DNA from: Candidatus Microgenomates bacterium
GTDB lineage: Bacteria > Patescibacteriota > Microgenomatia > Levybacterales > JACOYD01
Direction: 5' to 3'
Length of the DNA: 9,642 bases
Assembly (NCBI GenBank): GCA_016182055.1
Contig: JACOYD010000025.1
Coordinates: 1-9,642, forward strand
Positions 1-6,639 of this stretch are shown here, piece after piece. Position 1 is the stretch's first letter. Every line of letters begins with the position of its first letter. The notes under the pieces are model-generated. The model saw nothing but the letters and a program-made list of their open reading frames with translations, was not told the DNA's origin and did not search any database. The translations under genes were made by a program, and so were the position numbers.

Positions 1-1
1 A

Positions 2-862
2 TTTGTTATCGAAGGCAACGAGGAAAGTAAAAGTATGGAAACGCTTTTGCGTCTTGTTATTTTCATGAAGGAAAAAAATGTTGACAAAAAAGGCGCTTTA
101 GTAGCAGTTGGCGGAGGGGTGATTGGCGATATAGCCACTGTAGCGGCAGGACTTTACTTTCGTGGCATTGATTGCATACAAATTCCCACCACGCTTCTGG
201 CCCAGGTAGACTCTGCCATTGGCGGTAAAGGAGCCGTAAATATTGGAACGCATAAAAACACCATTGGAATTATTCGGCAACCACGGCTGGTTATTATTGA
301 TACAGAGTTTCTGGCGAGTTTACCCAAAGAACAATTTACTTCCGGGATGGCCGAGGTGGTAAAATATGCGATTGCCTTCGACAACGAACTTTTTGAAAAA
401 CTTCAAACTACCAAAGATTTATTGAGCGAATTACCCTGGATTATCAATAGATGCAGTACAATCAAGATGGGTATCGTTAAAAAAGATCCACTCGAGCAAA
501 ACATTCGGGCACTGGTAAACTTTGGACACACAGCCGGCCAGGCAATTGAACTTTTGGCTAAAATCCCACATGGTTATGCTATTGCCGTTGGGATGACATT
601 TGCAATTAAAGTAAGTACACGCATGCATCTTTTGCACAAATCTATGGCAGATGCGGCGCTTGAGCTTATAAAACAGTATAAACTTCCCACAACAGTTCAA
701 GGACTTTCTATAGACGATATTTATAAACAAATACGCAAAGATAAAAAAACAGTCAGTAATGTGCCAAAATTCGTGTTACTTACAAAAATTGGAGAAGCAA
801 AACCAAATCAGATGGTGCCGGAAAAGATTATTCTAGATGTTTTACAGGAGATACTCGTATGA
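2..862 (+). CDS. aroB: 3-dehydroquinate synthase, 5'-partial
   Basis: Second step of the shikimate pathway: converts DAHP to 3-dehydroquinate in the cytoplasm, using NAD and a divalent metal. The frame is open from base 2; the ATG at 35 is internal, because the 11 codons before it already match the family (FVIEGNEESKS), so the true start lies upstream of the window. In visible-fragment numbering, the NAD-binding GGGVIGD (37-43), YFRG, QVDSAIGGK and KNTIG motifs are present. The three family metal ligands are in place: Glu118 in SGMAEVVKYA, His176 in NFGHT and His190 in PHG. The C-terminal DKK...VLL..IG element is also present. Oddities: the usual GHTxGHAIE reads GHTAGQAIE (Gln180), HGE reads HGY, and GGKTAVN reads GGKGAVN. 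The stop codon overlaps the aroQ start (ATGA). The family is certain; the altered residues leave a small chance of a specialised sugar-phosphate cyclase, but the shikimate context argues for AroB. Confidence 0.95.
   Translation, partial: FVIEGNEESKSMETLLRLVIFMKEKNVDKKGALVAVGGGVIGDIATVAAGLYFRGIDCIQIPTTLLAQVDSAIGGKGAVNIGTHKNTIGIIRQPRLVIIDTEFLASLPKEQFTSGMAEVVKYAIAFDNELFEKLQTTKDLLSELPWIINRCSTIKMGIVKKDPLEQNIRALVNFGHTAGQAIELLAKIPHGYAIAVGMTFAIKVSTRMHLLHKSMADAALELIKQYKLPTTVQGLSIDDIYKQIRKDKKTVSNVPKFVLLTKIGEAKPNQMVPEKIILDVLQEILV
846..850 (+). promoter_or_regulatory. Shine-Dalgarno site of aroQ
   Basis: AGGAG lies eight bases before the ATG at 859, inside the last codons of aroB. It supports the overlapping start and shows that this organism uses Shine-Dalgarno initiation. 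Confidence 0.7.
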
Positions 863-1308
863 AAATTTTAGTCTTAAACGGTCCCAACTTAAATATGCTG
901 GAAAAAAGAAACATCAAGCACTACGGCGCTTTGACGCTTGCAGAAATTAATAATCTTCTTGCTGATGAGGCCAAGAGACAGGGCGTGTCGCTGACCTTTT
1001 TCCAGTCAAACCATGAAGGCAAACTTGTTGATGCTATTCAAGAACAACGAGGCAAAATTGATGGCATACTTATCAACGCGGGAGCATTAACACACTATGG
1101 ATATTCTCTTCGCGACGCGCTAGTTGATAGCGGAGTTCCTGTTGTCGAAGTGCATCTTTCCAACATCACCAAACGGGAGAAGTTTAGAAAAATTGATGTC
1201 TTAGACGGCGTTGTCATTGACCGAATCATAGGACTTAAAGAAAAAAGCTATATTGTCGGTTTAGAAAAACTGATTAATTATATAAAGCAACTAAACGCTA
1301 GACGCTAA
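859..1308 (+). CDS. aroQ: 3-dehydroquinate dehydratase, type II
   Basis: Third pathway step: dehydrates 3-dehydroquinate to 3-dehydroshikimate. It is a type II enzyme of 149 residues, normal for the family, which forms dodecamers. The N-terminal NGPNLNMLEKR leads to the catalytic Tyr22 (HYG); QSNHEG lies at 49-54, Asn73 and His79 in INAGALTH, His99 in EVHLSN, and Arg110 in REKFR. These are the catalytic and substrate-binding positions of the family. Two changes stand out: INPGAYTHTS is the usual form, whereas here it reads INAGALTHYG, so the Pro after Asn73 and the residues after His79 differ. The start overlaps the aroB stop by four bases, and AGGAG at 846-850 lies eight bases ahead of the ATG, supporting this start. 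The unrelated AroQ-class chorismate mutase further downstream carries the same letter code by convention only. Confidence 0.96.
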   Translation: MKILVLNGPNLNMLEKRNIKHYGALTLAEINNLLADEAKRQGVSLTFFQSNHEGKLVDAIQEQRGKIDGILINAGALTHYGYSLRDALVDSGVPVVEVHLSNITKREKFRKIDVLDGVVIDRIIGLKEKSYIVGLEKLINYIKQLNARR

Positions 1309-1449
1309 TTATGGACATTTGTATTTATCCGTCAAAAGTTCACGGGAAAATAACCGCTCCGCCTTCAAAAAGCATCACTCACCGGGCGATTATTTTAGCC
1401 GCTCTTGCCCGCGGCACATCTGTGATAAAAAACGCCCTGATTGCCGATG

Positions 1450-1546
1450 ATACGCTAATGACTATCAACGCCCTGCGGGAGTTTGGGGTGGACATTAATA
1501 CGCTAATGACTATCAACGCCCTGCGGGAGTTTGGGGTGGACATTAA
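1450..1546 (+). repeat. exact tandem duplication, period 48 bases, inside aroA
   Basis: Bases 1450-1498 are repeated without mismatch at 1498-1546. The unit encodes TLMTINALREFGVDIN and then TLMTINALREFGVDIK. EPSP synthases carry this helix-strand segment (DDT...AL..LGV) once, so one copy is extra. The period is a multiple of three, so the frame is kept. Perfect identity means the duplication is very recent or an assembly artefact. Confidence 0.97.
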
Positions 1547-2488
1547 ACAAAAAGGTAACACCTTAACGATTATTGGGACTGCCGGCAATCTTACAGCCCC
1601 CAAAAAACCTATTGACCTGGGAAATTCCGGCACCAGCCTGCGTCTGTTAACGGCCGTATCCAGTATTGCTAAAGGAAAAACAATACTTACTGGAAGCCAA
1701 AGACTCAAAGAGCGTCCAATAAGCGATCTGCTCCATGCTCTGCGAAATCTCGGCATCTCCATTGACTCAGCACACGGCGACGGATGTGTGCCGCTTGAAA
1801 TTACCGGCGGCAAACTTAAAGGCGGCAAGGTAAAAATTACCGCCAGCCTAAGCTCGCAATTTGTCAGCGCCCTTCTTCTTATTTCTCCCTTTGCCAAAAA
1901 TGACACGGAAATTATTGTTCGGGGACTCTTGCGTTCAAAACCCTATGTTGATATTACCATTCAACTTATGGAACGCTTTAGAGTACGCGTGCATAATGAT
2001 AATCATGAAACATTCATTGTATCAAAAGAGCAATCGTATACCGCCCAACAATATAGCGTGGAGGGAGACTATTCTTCGGCCGGCTATTTTTTGGCGGCGG
2101 GAGCAGTTGGCAGGGGCAAAATAACGGTCAATAACCTCAATTCCCGATATTGTCCAAACTGTGGCCGCTGTAGCCGCCTATGCTCAAGGACAAACTCATA
2201 TCACCAACATCGGTCATTTAACTCATAAAGAAACAGACCGCATTAAAGATACGGCAGAAGAACTGACGAAAATTGGGGTTAAAACTCACTACAGCAAAAA
2301 TTCTCTCACTATTACAGGCTCCCGGCCAACAGGAGGCACCGTGGATACTCATGGCGATCACCGCATGGCCATGAGCATGGCGGTAGCGGCGCTGGGCGCA
2401 AAAAAACCAACAATAATAAAAAACGCCGAGGTTGTTTCCAAATCATATCCCCATTTTTTTGAGGATTTGAAAAAAATTGGCGTAAAAA

Positions 2489-2494
2489 TGGAGG
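2489..2494 (+). promoter_or_regulatory. Shine-Dalgarno site of aroK
   Basis: TGGAGG ends seven bases before the aroK ATG at 2502, within the last codons of the aroA C-terminal frame. A strong independent site here could keep aroK translated even though aroA translation would end at 2228. Confidence 0.75.
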
Positions 2495-2501
2495 TTTTAA
2501 C

Positions 2502-3017
2502 ATGAATATTGTTTTAATCGGCATGCGGGGAGCCGGCAAAACCACTGTGGGAAAAATGCTGGCCTCCCACTTAAAAAAAGACTTTATTGAGATGGATGAT
2601 CTGGTAGCCAAAAAAGCCGGCATGAAAATTGCCCAAATTGTCAAAAAGCATGGCTGGGAATACTTTCGTGATTTAGAAACACAAATAACACAGGAAGTTA
2701 GTCAAAAAGACAATGTTATTATTGCCACCGGCGGCGGAGTAGTGTTGCGTAGCGAAAATGTGCAGGTGCTTAAAAAACATGGCAAGCTTTTTTGGCTAAG
2801 CGTTGGCGTTAACAGTCTGCTTAAACGAATTGGCAATGATGCAAACAGACCATCGTTAACAGGCAAATCGCCAAAAGAAGATATGGAAGAAACTCAAATC
2901 CAGCGGCAGAAGCTTTATGAGCAAGCGGCCGATGTGGTTATTGATACTGAAAAGATAACAGCAAAAGAAGTTATGGAAGAAATTATTACCAATTTGGAGG
3001 ACACCTATGTCTATTAA
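2502..3017 (+). CDS. aroK: shikimate kinase
   Basis: Fifth pathway step: ATP-dependent phosphorylation of shikimate to shikimate-3-phosphate, a small P-loop kinase of the NMP-kinase fold. Its 171 residues are a normal length. Visible elements: Walker A GMRGAGKTT (7-15), Asp33 of MDD and Arg56 of YFRDLE for shikimate binding, the GGG of ATGGGVV (77-79), the lid arginine in NRPSL (Arg116), and Arg135 in the QRQKLY segment. The start overlaps the aroA stop as ATGA, with a strong TGGAGG site upstream. The 3' end overlaps aroE by 11 bases. Nothing is missing; the gene looks fully functional, unlike its upstream neighbour, whose substrate it supplies. Confidence 0.96.
   Translation: MNIVLIGMRGAGKTTVGKMLASHLKKDFIEMDDLVAKKAGMKIAQIVKKHGWEYFRDLETQITQEVSQKDNVIIATGGGVVLRSENVQVLKKHGKLFWLSVGVNSLLKRIGNDANRPSLTGKSPKEDMEETQIQRQKLYEQAADVVIDTEKITAKEVMEEIITNLEDTYVY
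2995..3001 (+). promoter_or_regulatory. Shine-Dalgarno site of aroE
   Basis: TGGAGGA lies five bases before the ATG at 3007, inside the aroK coding region. It decides the aroE start that gives the 11-base overlap, in preference to the ATG at 3017, which would be too far from the site and would remove the N-terminal residues. Confidence 0.75.
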
Positions 3018-3828
3018 TGCTAAAACCAAACTTTGCTGCATTATCGGCAATCCGGTGGAACATTCGCTCTCGCCACTTATGCATAATGCCGGCTACAAAG
3101 CGCTTGGCCTTAATTTTGTCTATATGGCATTTCAGATTTCGGATGTAGCAAATGCCATTGCGGGAATACGGGCGCTTGGCATCCATGGTACAAGCGTAAC
3201 AGTACCCCATAAACTGACCGTAATGAAATATTTGGATGAAATTGACGAAACTGCCAAAGCTATTGGCGCTGTCAATACTATTATCAACGATCAAGCAAAA
3301 CTTACCGGTACCAATACCGATTATGAAGGGGCAATTCGGGCCCTGGAAGAAAAAACAAAAATTGAAGAAAAGCGAGTTACTGTTGTCGGTGCCGGAGGAG
3401 CCGCGCGCGCAATTGCTTTTGGTCTTAAGCAAAAAAAGGCCAAGATAAAAATTATCAATAGAACAAAAGAACGCGCGCAAGCGCTGGCCAAAGAGGTTAG
3501 AGCAGAGCATGGAGACTTAACTGATCTTTCGCAGATTAAAAATAGTGATATACTAATACATGCAACCATAACCGGCATGCATCCGGATAATAAATCACTT
3601 GTACCAAAAGAATATTTACACAAAAATTTAGTGGTATTTGACGTTGTTTATAATCCGAGAGAAACAAAACTTATTAATGATGCCAAAAAAGCCGGATGTC
3701 AGATTGTTTACGGATATAAAATGCTGCTTTATCAAGCGGTAGCGCAATTTGAACTTTTTACCGGTGTTAAAGCGCCGGTTGAAGTTATGGAGGAAGCGCT
3801 TTTGAAAGGACTGGCAAAACATGAGTAG
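3007..3828 (+). CDS. aroE: shikimate dehydrogenase
   Basis: Fourth pathway step: NADPH-dependent reduction of 3-dehydroshikimate to shikimate. It has 273 residues, the usual length. The N-terminal substrate domain shows GNPVEHSLSP (Ser20, Ser22), the catalytic Lys69 in TVPHK, Asn90 in GAVNT and Asp105 in TNTDY. The nucleotide domain shows GAGGAARA (128-135) and NRTKER (151-156), the NRTxxR-type pattern associated with NADP. The C-terminal YGYKMLLYQA carries Gln243. All catalytic and substrate residues of AroE are present, which argues against the YdiB or quinate-dehydrogenase branches, as does the pathway context. It overlaps aroK by 11 bases and aroC by 8. Confidence 0.96.
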   Translation: MSINAKTKLCCIIGNPVEHSLSPLMHNAGYKALGLNFVYMAFQISDVANAIAGIRALGIHGTSVTVPHKLTVMKYLDEIDETAKAIGAVNTIINDQAKLTGTNTDYEGAIRALEEKTKIEEKRVTVVGAGGAARAIAFGLKQKKAKIKIINRTKERAQALAKEVRAEHGDLTDLSQIKNSDILIHATITGMHPDNKSLVPKEYLHKNLVVFDVVYNPRETKLINDAKKAGCQIVYGYKMLLYQAVAQFELFTGVKAPVEVMEEALLKGLAKHE

Positions 3829-4951
3829 TTTAAGATTTTTAACAGCCGGAGAATCGCATGGACCGGCAGAAGTGGCCATTTTGGAAGGAATACCTGCTGG
3901 TCTTTCCATAACAACTGAAGAAATAAATAAAGAGCTTAAAAAAAGAGCCCATGATTTTGGCAGGGGAGGACGGGGCAAAATAGAAGCGGATGAGGTAAAC
4001 ATCTTATCCGGCGTTCGTTTTGGTAAAACCATTGGCAGTCCCATTGCTCTTTTGGTAGAAAACCGCGACTCCGCCCACTGGGAAGACAAAGTTACCAAAC
4101 CCCGGCCCGGACATGCCGATTTATCGGGAGTCTTAAAATATGGCTTCACTGACGTACGAAATGTGCTGGAGAGGGCCTCGGCCCGGGAAACGGTGATGCG
4201 GGTGGCCGTGGGAGCAGTTTGCAAAAAGTTTCTATCGGAATTTGACATGGAAATTGCCAGTCATACCTTACAAATCGGTCGGATACGAATTACCAAAAAT
4301 AACTACACCTTTGCCGATGTTGCCCGAGTATTCGATATTGACCATGATACCCGATGTATTGACCAAACCAAAAGAGAGGATATGAAAACGGCCATCACCC
4401 GCGCCCGGGAGGAAAAAAATACTTTAGGTGGCATTGTAGAAGTAATTGCCCATCAGGTACCGGTTGGTCTGGGAAGTTATGTTCATTATGACAGACGGCT
4501 GGATGGACAAATTGCCCAGGCTTTGATGAGTATTCCCTCCGTCAAAGCAGTGGAAATAGGCAACGGCATTGAGATTGCCGGAAAAACCGGCAAAGAGGCA
4601 CAAGATGCTGTTTACATAAAAGATAAAAAAATAACCAGAAAAACCAATAACATGGGCGGCATTGAGGGCGGAATGACCAATGGCCAGGATGTGGTGGTCA
4701 GAGTGTTTCATAAACCTTTGTCAACCATTTATGATCCGCTGCCAACTGTTGACATTGCTACTCTTAGTCCTGCTGCAGCCACTGTTGAACGTTCCGATGT
4801 CTGCATAGTAGCCCGGGCCGGAGTAATATCAGAGTCCATGCTGGCTTTTGTTTTAGCCCGCGCCATGCTGGAAAAATTCGGCGGCGATAATATTCTGGAA
4901 ACAAAGAGAAATTTCCAAAATTACCAAAAGTCCTTGCCCGCCAGCATATGA
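3821..4951 (+). CDS. aroC: chorismate synthase
   Basis: Seventh and last common step: anti-elimination of phosphate from EPSP to give chorismate, needing reduced FMN. It has 376 residues, normal for the family. Signature segments in order: AGESHGPA (9-16, catalytic His13), the GRGGRGKIE region (48-55), LSGVRFGKTIGSPIAL, PRPGHADL (94-101, His98), ERASARETVMRVAVGA (117-132), NNMGGIEGGMTNG (276-288) and PLPTVDI with Asp311. No key position looks lost. AAAGGA at 3805-3810 is a weak, rather distant ribosome site; the ATG lies inside the end of aroE, giving an 8-base overlap. The stop overlaps the next start as ATGA. No reductase domain is fused, so FMN reduction depends on other enzymes. Its substrate EPSP needs AroA, which is broken in this sequence. 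Confidence 0.97.
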   Translation: MSSLRFLTAGESHGPAEVAILEGIPAGLSITTEEINKELKKRAHDFGRGGRGKIEADEVNILSGVRFGKTIGSPIALLVENRDSAHWEDKVTKPRPGHADLSGVLKYGFTDVRNVLERASARETVMRVAVGAVCKKFLSEFDMEIASHTLQIGRIRITKNNYTFADVARVFDIDHDTRCIDQTKREDMKTAITRAREEKNTLGGIVEVIAHQVPVGLGSYVHYDRRLDGQIAQALMSIPSVKAVEIGNGIEIAGKTGKEAQDAVYIKDKKITRKTNNMGGIEGGMTNGQDVVVRVFHKPLSTIYDPLPTVDIATLSPAAATVERSDVCIVARAGVISESMLAFVLARAMLEKFGGDNILETKRNFQNYQKSLPASI

Positions 4952-6627
4952 AAAATCGTAGCAAACCAACTATCGGTATAATCGGCGGGACAGGAAAAAT
5001 GGGGCAGTGGCTGGTACATTTTTTTGAGGAACAAGGCCTGCCTGTATTAATTGCCAGTCGAAAAACACCGCTTACTCCGCTTAAACTTGCCAAAAAAGCC
5101 GATATCGTCATTGTGTCCGTGCCTATTGCGGCAACACAAAAGGTAATCAAAAATATTGCTCCGCAAATGCCAAAAGACTCGCTTTTAACAGACGTTACTT
5201 CTTTTAAGGTCATGCCTCTGGAAGCGATGAAGGGTGCACCTTGCGCCACACTTGGCATGCATCCTCTTTTTGGGCCAAGCGCCAACCGCTCCATGGGACT
5301 TAAAATAGTTTTTTGCCGCCAGAAAGACAATCACTACGTAACATTCCTCAAAAATCTTTTTACCGAAACAGGCATGGAGGTAATTAGTCTCACGCCCGAA
5401 GAGCATGATTATCAAATGGCCTATATTCAGGCTTTTACCCATACGGTTAATCTGCTTTATGCCAAAATCATCTTCGAAAATAAAAACATGCCGGAAAATA
5501 AACTTGCCACGCCGGTCTTTAATTTGCAAACCCTGGTGATGGGAAGAGTGTTTTATCAGGATCTTAAATTTATTTCCGACATCCAATTTTATAACCCGTA
5601 TTTCCTGCCGGTGCTGGAGGCTTTTGTTGAACAAGCTCAAAAACTGGAAACAATTATTGAAAAGCAGGACGTCACCGGATTTACCCAAATGTTTAAGAAA
5701 GAACAAATTCTGGCGAAAAATTTTGCCAGTTTTGCCACTCTTAAAACAAACACTGTCTTGAGCATGGCTTCTGATATTGCCTTAAGTATTCCCGTGAAGG
5801 TAAAAAAAATAACATTGCCAAAAAATCTTAAAATCGCCTACCTGGGGCCGGAGGGAACATTTTCCCACCAGGCCGTAAAAAATGTTTTTACCAAAAACGG
5901 CTATTTGCTTATGCCATGCGACACACTTTATGATGTTTTTGCTATTGTTGCTCAAAGTAAATCTGCTATTGGCATAGTCCCGGCGGAAAATTCTCTGGAA
6001 GGACCGGTTCATGCCACCCTTGATTATCTGGCCGACTTTGCCCTAAGTGTGGCCGGCTCATTTACCCAACCCATACATCATCAGCTTTTAACGGAAGAAA
6101 AACAGCTCAATGGTATAAAAACAGTTATTTCCCATCCCCAAGCTCTGGCCCAATGCAGAAAGTGGCTCAAAAAAAATTTGCCTCATGCCAAAATTATTTC
6201 TGCTTCCAGCACCACATCCGATATTAAGCCTGGAAAAAAAGGTTATGCTTATATTTCATCCCAGGAAGCGGCCAAAACATATAATCTGCCAATTCTTAAA
6301 AATCAAATTGAAGACAACCCCACCAATATCACCCGTTTTTATATCATTGCCACAGAGCGGCTGGAATTTGACAATGTCCGAAAAAATCATTCTTTGCTTT
6401 TTTTAACTGTGCATAATCGGGTGGGGATTCTGCGGGACATTCTCAATGTTTTTGCCAAACATAGTCTTAATTTAACCAAGCTTGAGTCACGGCCAAGTCA
6501 TAGTAAAACCTGGGACTACCATTTTTTTGTGGAAGTGAAGTCTGCCATAAACGACAGATCGCTTAAAAACGCCCTGGCCGCACTTGCCAGCTATTGCCCG
6601 ATTATTCGAATTTTGGGACAAACATAG
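4948..6627 (+). CDS. bifunctional prephenate dehydrogenase / prephenate dehydratase with ACT domain
   Basis: A fusion of TyrA and PheA, 559 residues. Residues 1-280 are a TyrA domain related to the enterobacterial T-protein type: Rossmann GIIGGTGKMGQW (10-21), SVPI (57-60), DVTSFK, catalytic His105 in MHPLFGP, EEHDYQMAYIQA (151-162), and Arg200 in VMGRVFYQD. It oxidatively decarboxylates prephenate to hydroxyphenylpyruvate. After a linker of about a dozen residues, 293-468 are prephenate dehydratase: LGPEGTFSH (299-307), PAENSLEG (345-352), SHPQALAQC (395-403), and the TRF motif 462-464 with catalytic Thr462, giving phenylpyruvate. Residues 482-555 form an ACT regulatory domain with the ESRP motif (513-516) of phenylalanine-sensing dehydratases. 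No chorismate mutase domain lies between the parts; that activity is the next gene. SRKT (37-40) after the second strand suggests NADP. The start rests on the ATGA overlap with aroC; no Shine-Dalgarno is visible. Confidence 0.95.
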   Translation: MKNRSKPTIGIIGGTGKMGQWLVHFFEEQGLPVLIASRKTPLTPLKLAKKADIVIVSVPIAATQKVIKNIAPQMPKDSLLTDVTSFKVMPLEAMKGAPCATLGMHPLFGPSANRSMGLKIVFCRQKDNHYVTFLKNLFTETGMEVISLTPEEHDYQMAYIQAFTHTVNLLYAKIIFENKNMPENKLATPVFNLQTLVMGRVFYQDLKFISDIQFYNPYFLPVLEAFVEQAQKLETIIEKQDVTGFTQMFKKEQILAKNFASFATLKTNTVLSMASDIALSIPVKVKKITLPKNLKIAYLGPEGTFSHQAVKNVFTKNGYLLMPCDTLYDVFAIVAQSKSAIGIVPAENSLEGPVHATLDYLADFALSVAGSFTQPIHHQLLTEEKQLNGIKTVISHPQALAQCRKWLKKNLPHAKIISASSTTSDIKPGKKGYAYISSQEAAKTYNLPILKNQIEDNPTNITRFYIIATERLEFDNVRKNHSLLFLTVHNRVGILRDILNVFAKHSLNLTKLESRPSHSKTWDYHFFVEVKSAINDRSLKNALAALASYCPIIRILGQT

Positions 6628-6633
6628 TATACT
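6628..6633 (+). promoter_or_regulatory. possible -10 box for leaderless transcription of the mutase-pheS-pheT segment
   Basis: TATACT matches the TATAAT consensus at five of six positions and begins right after the fusion gene stop. Six bases separate it from the ATG at 6640, so transcription starting seven bases after the box would begin at the A of the start codon. No Shine-Dalgarno precedes this ATG, as expected for a leaderless message. The -35 at 17-base spacing (6605-6610, TTCGAA) is poor. This is inference from position and sequence only. Confidence 0.35.
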
Positions 6634-6639
6634 AAATAT

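Larger units (their letters stand above)
1311..2505 (+). pseudogene. aroA: EPSP synthase gene, disrupted by duplication and frameshifting deletion
   Basis: EPSP synthase joins shikimate-3-phosphate and phosphoenolpyruvate (sixth step). The first frame runs 1311-2228, but family similarity stops near codon 277 (about 2139). Similarity resumes one frame over, from about 2137 (SIPDIVQT), to the stop at 2505. In the first part, Lys20, Ser21 and Arg25 (PPSKSITHR), GNSGTSLR (104-111), Arg131, Ser181-Ser182-Gln183, Ser209 and Tyr212, and GDYSSA are present. The second part holds the catalytic Asp (2146-2148), KETDRI (2227-2244), DHRM with its Arg at 2362-2364, and a Lys at 2440-2442. So all usual active-site residues survive, but the roughly 45-residue stretch between (SxQGD...MGA...) is missing. 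After removing one repeat copy about 382 codons remain, against about 425 in the family. Residues 48-63 are duplicated as 64-79. There is no clear Shine-Dalgarno sequence before 1311, two bases after the aroQ stop. As written it cannot give a normal enzyme; an assembly error is the main alternative. Confidence 0.88.

Noticed and set aside
35..37. ATG at 35 as the real aroB start
   Set aside because: The frame is open to the window edge and the codons before it already match the AroB family; the protein from 35 would lack the N-terminal NAD-binding part.
1450..1546. The repeat as a CRISPR or minisatellite array
   Set aside because: There are only two directly abutting copies with no spacers, and both encode the same EPSP synthase segment in frame.
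1379..1906. Open frame of 175 codons on the - strand in aroA
   Set aside because: It contains the mirror of the 48-base duplication as a low-complexity repeat and shows no family motif; it is a shadow of aroA.
2127..2146. Programmed ribosomal frameshift producing a full AroA
   Set aside because: A frameshift alone would not restore the roughly 45 missing residues, and no strong slippery heptamer or stimulating structure is evident at the junction.
2125..2505. The second half of aroA as a separate small gene starting at GTG 2161
   Set aside because: It begins inside the conserved PDIV...TVAA segment, has no ribosome site, and its content is simply the C-terminal third of EPSP synthase.
3628..4248. 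Long open frame on the - strand across the aroE/aroC boundary
   Set aside because: It is antisense to two well-supported genes, shows no recognisable family features, and is explained as a shadow of their codon pattern.
4764..5330. Open frame of 188 codons on the - strand across aroC/tyrA-pheA
   Set aside because: Antisense to two convincing genes, with no independent ribosome site or recognisable domain.
6613..6618. TTGGGA as the -35 partner of the TATACT box
   Set aside because: Only nine bases separate them, far short of the usual 16-18; any -35 would have to be the weak TTCGAA at 6605-6610.
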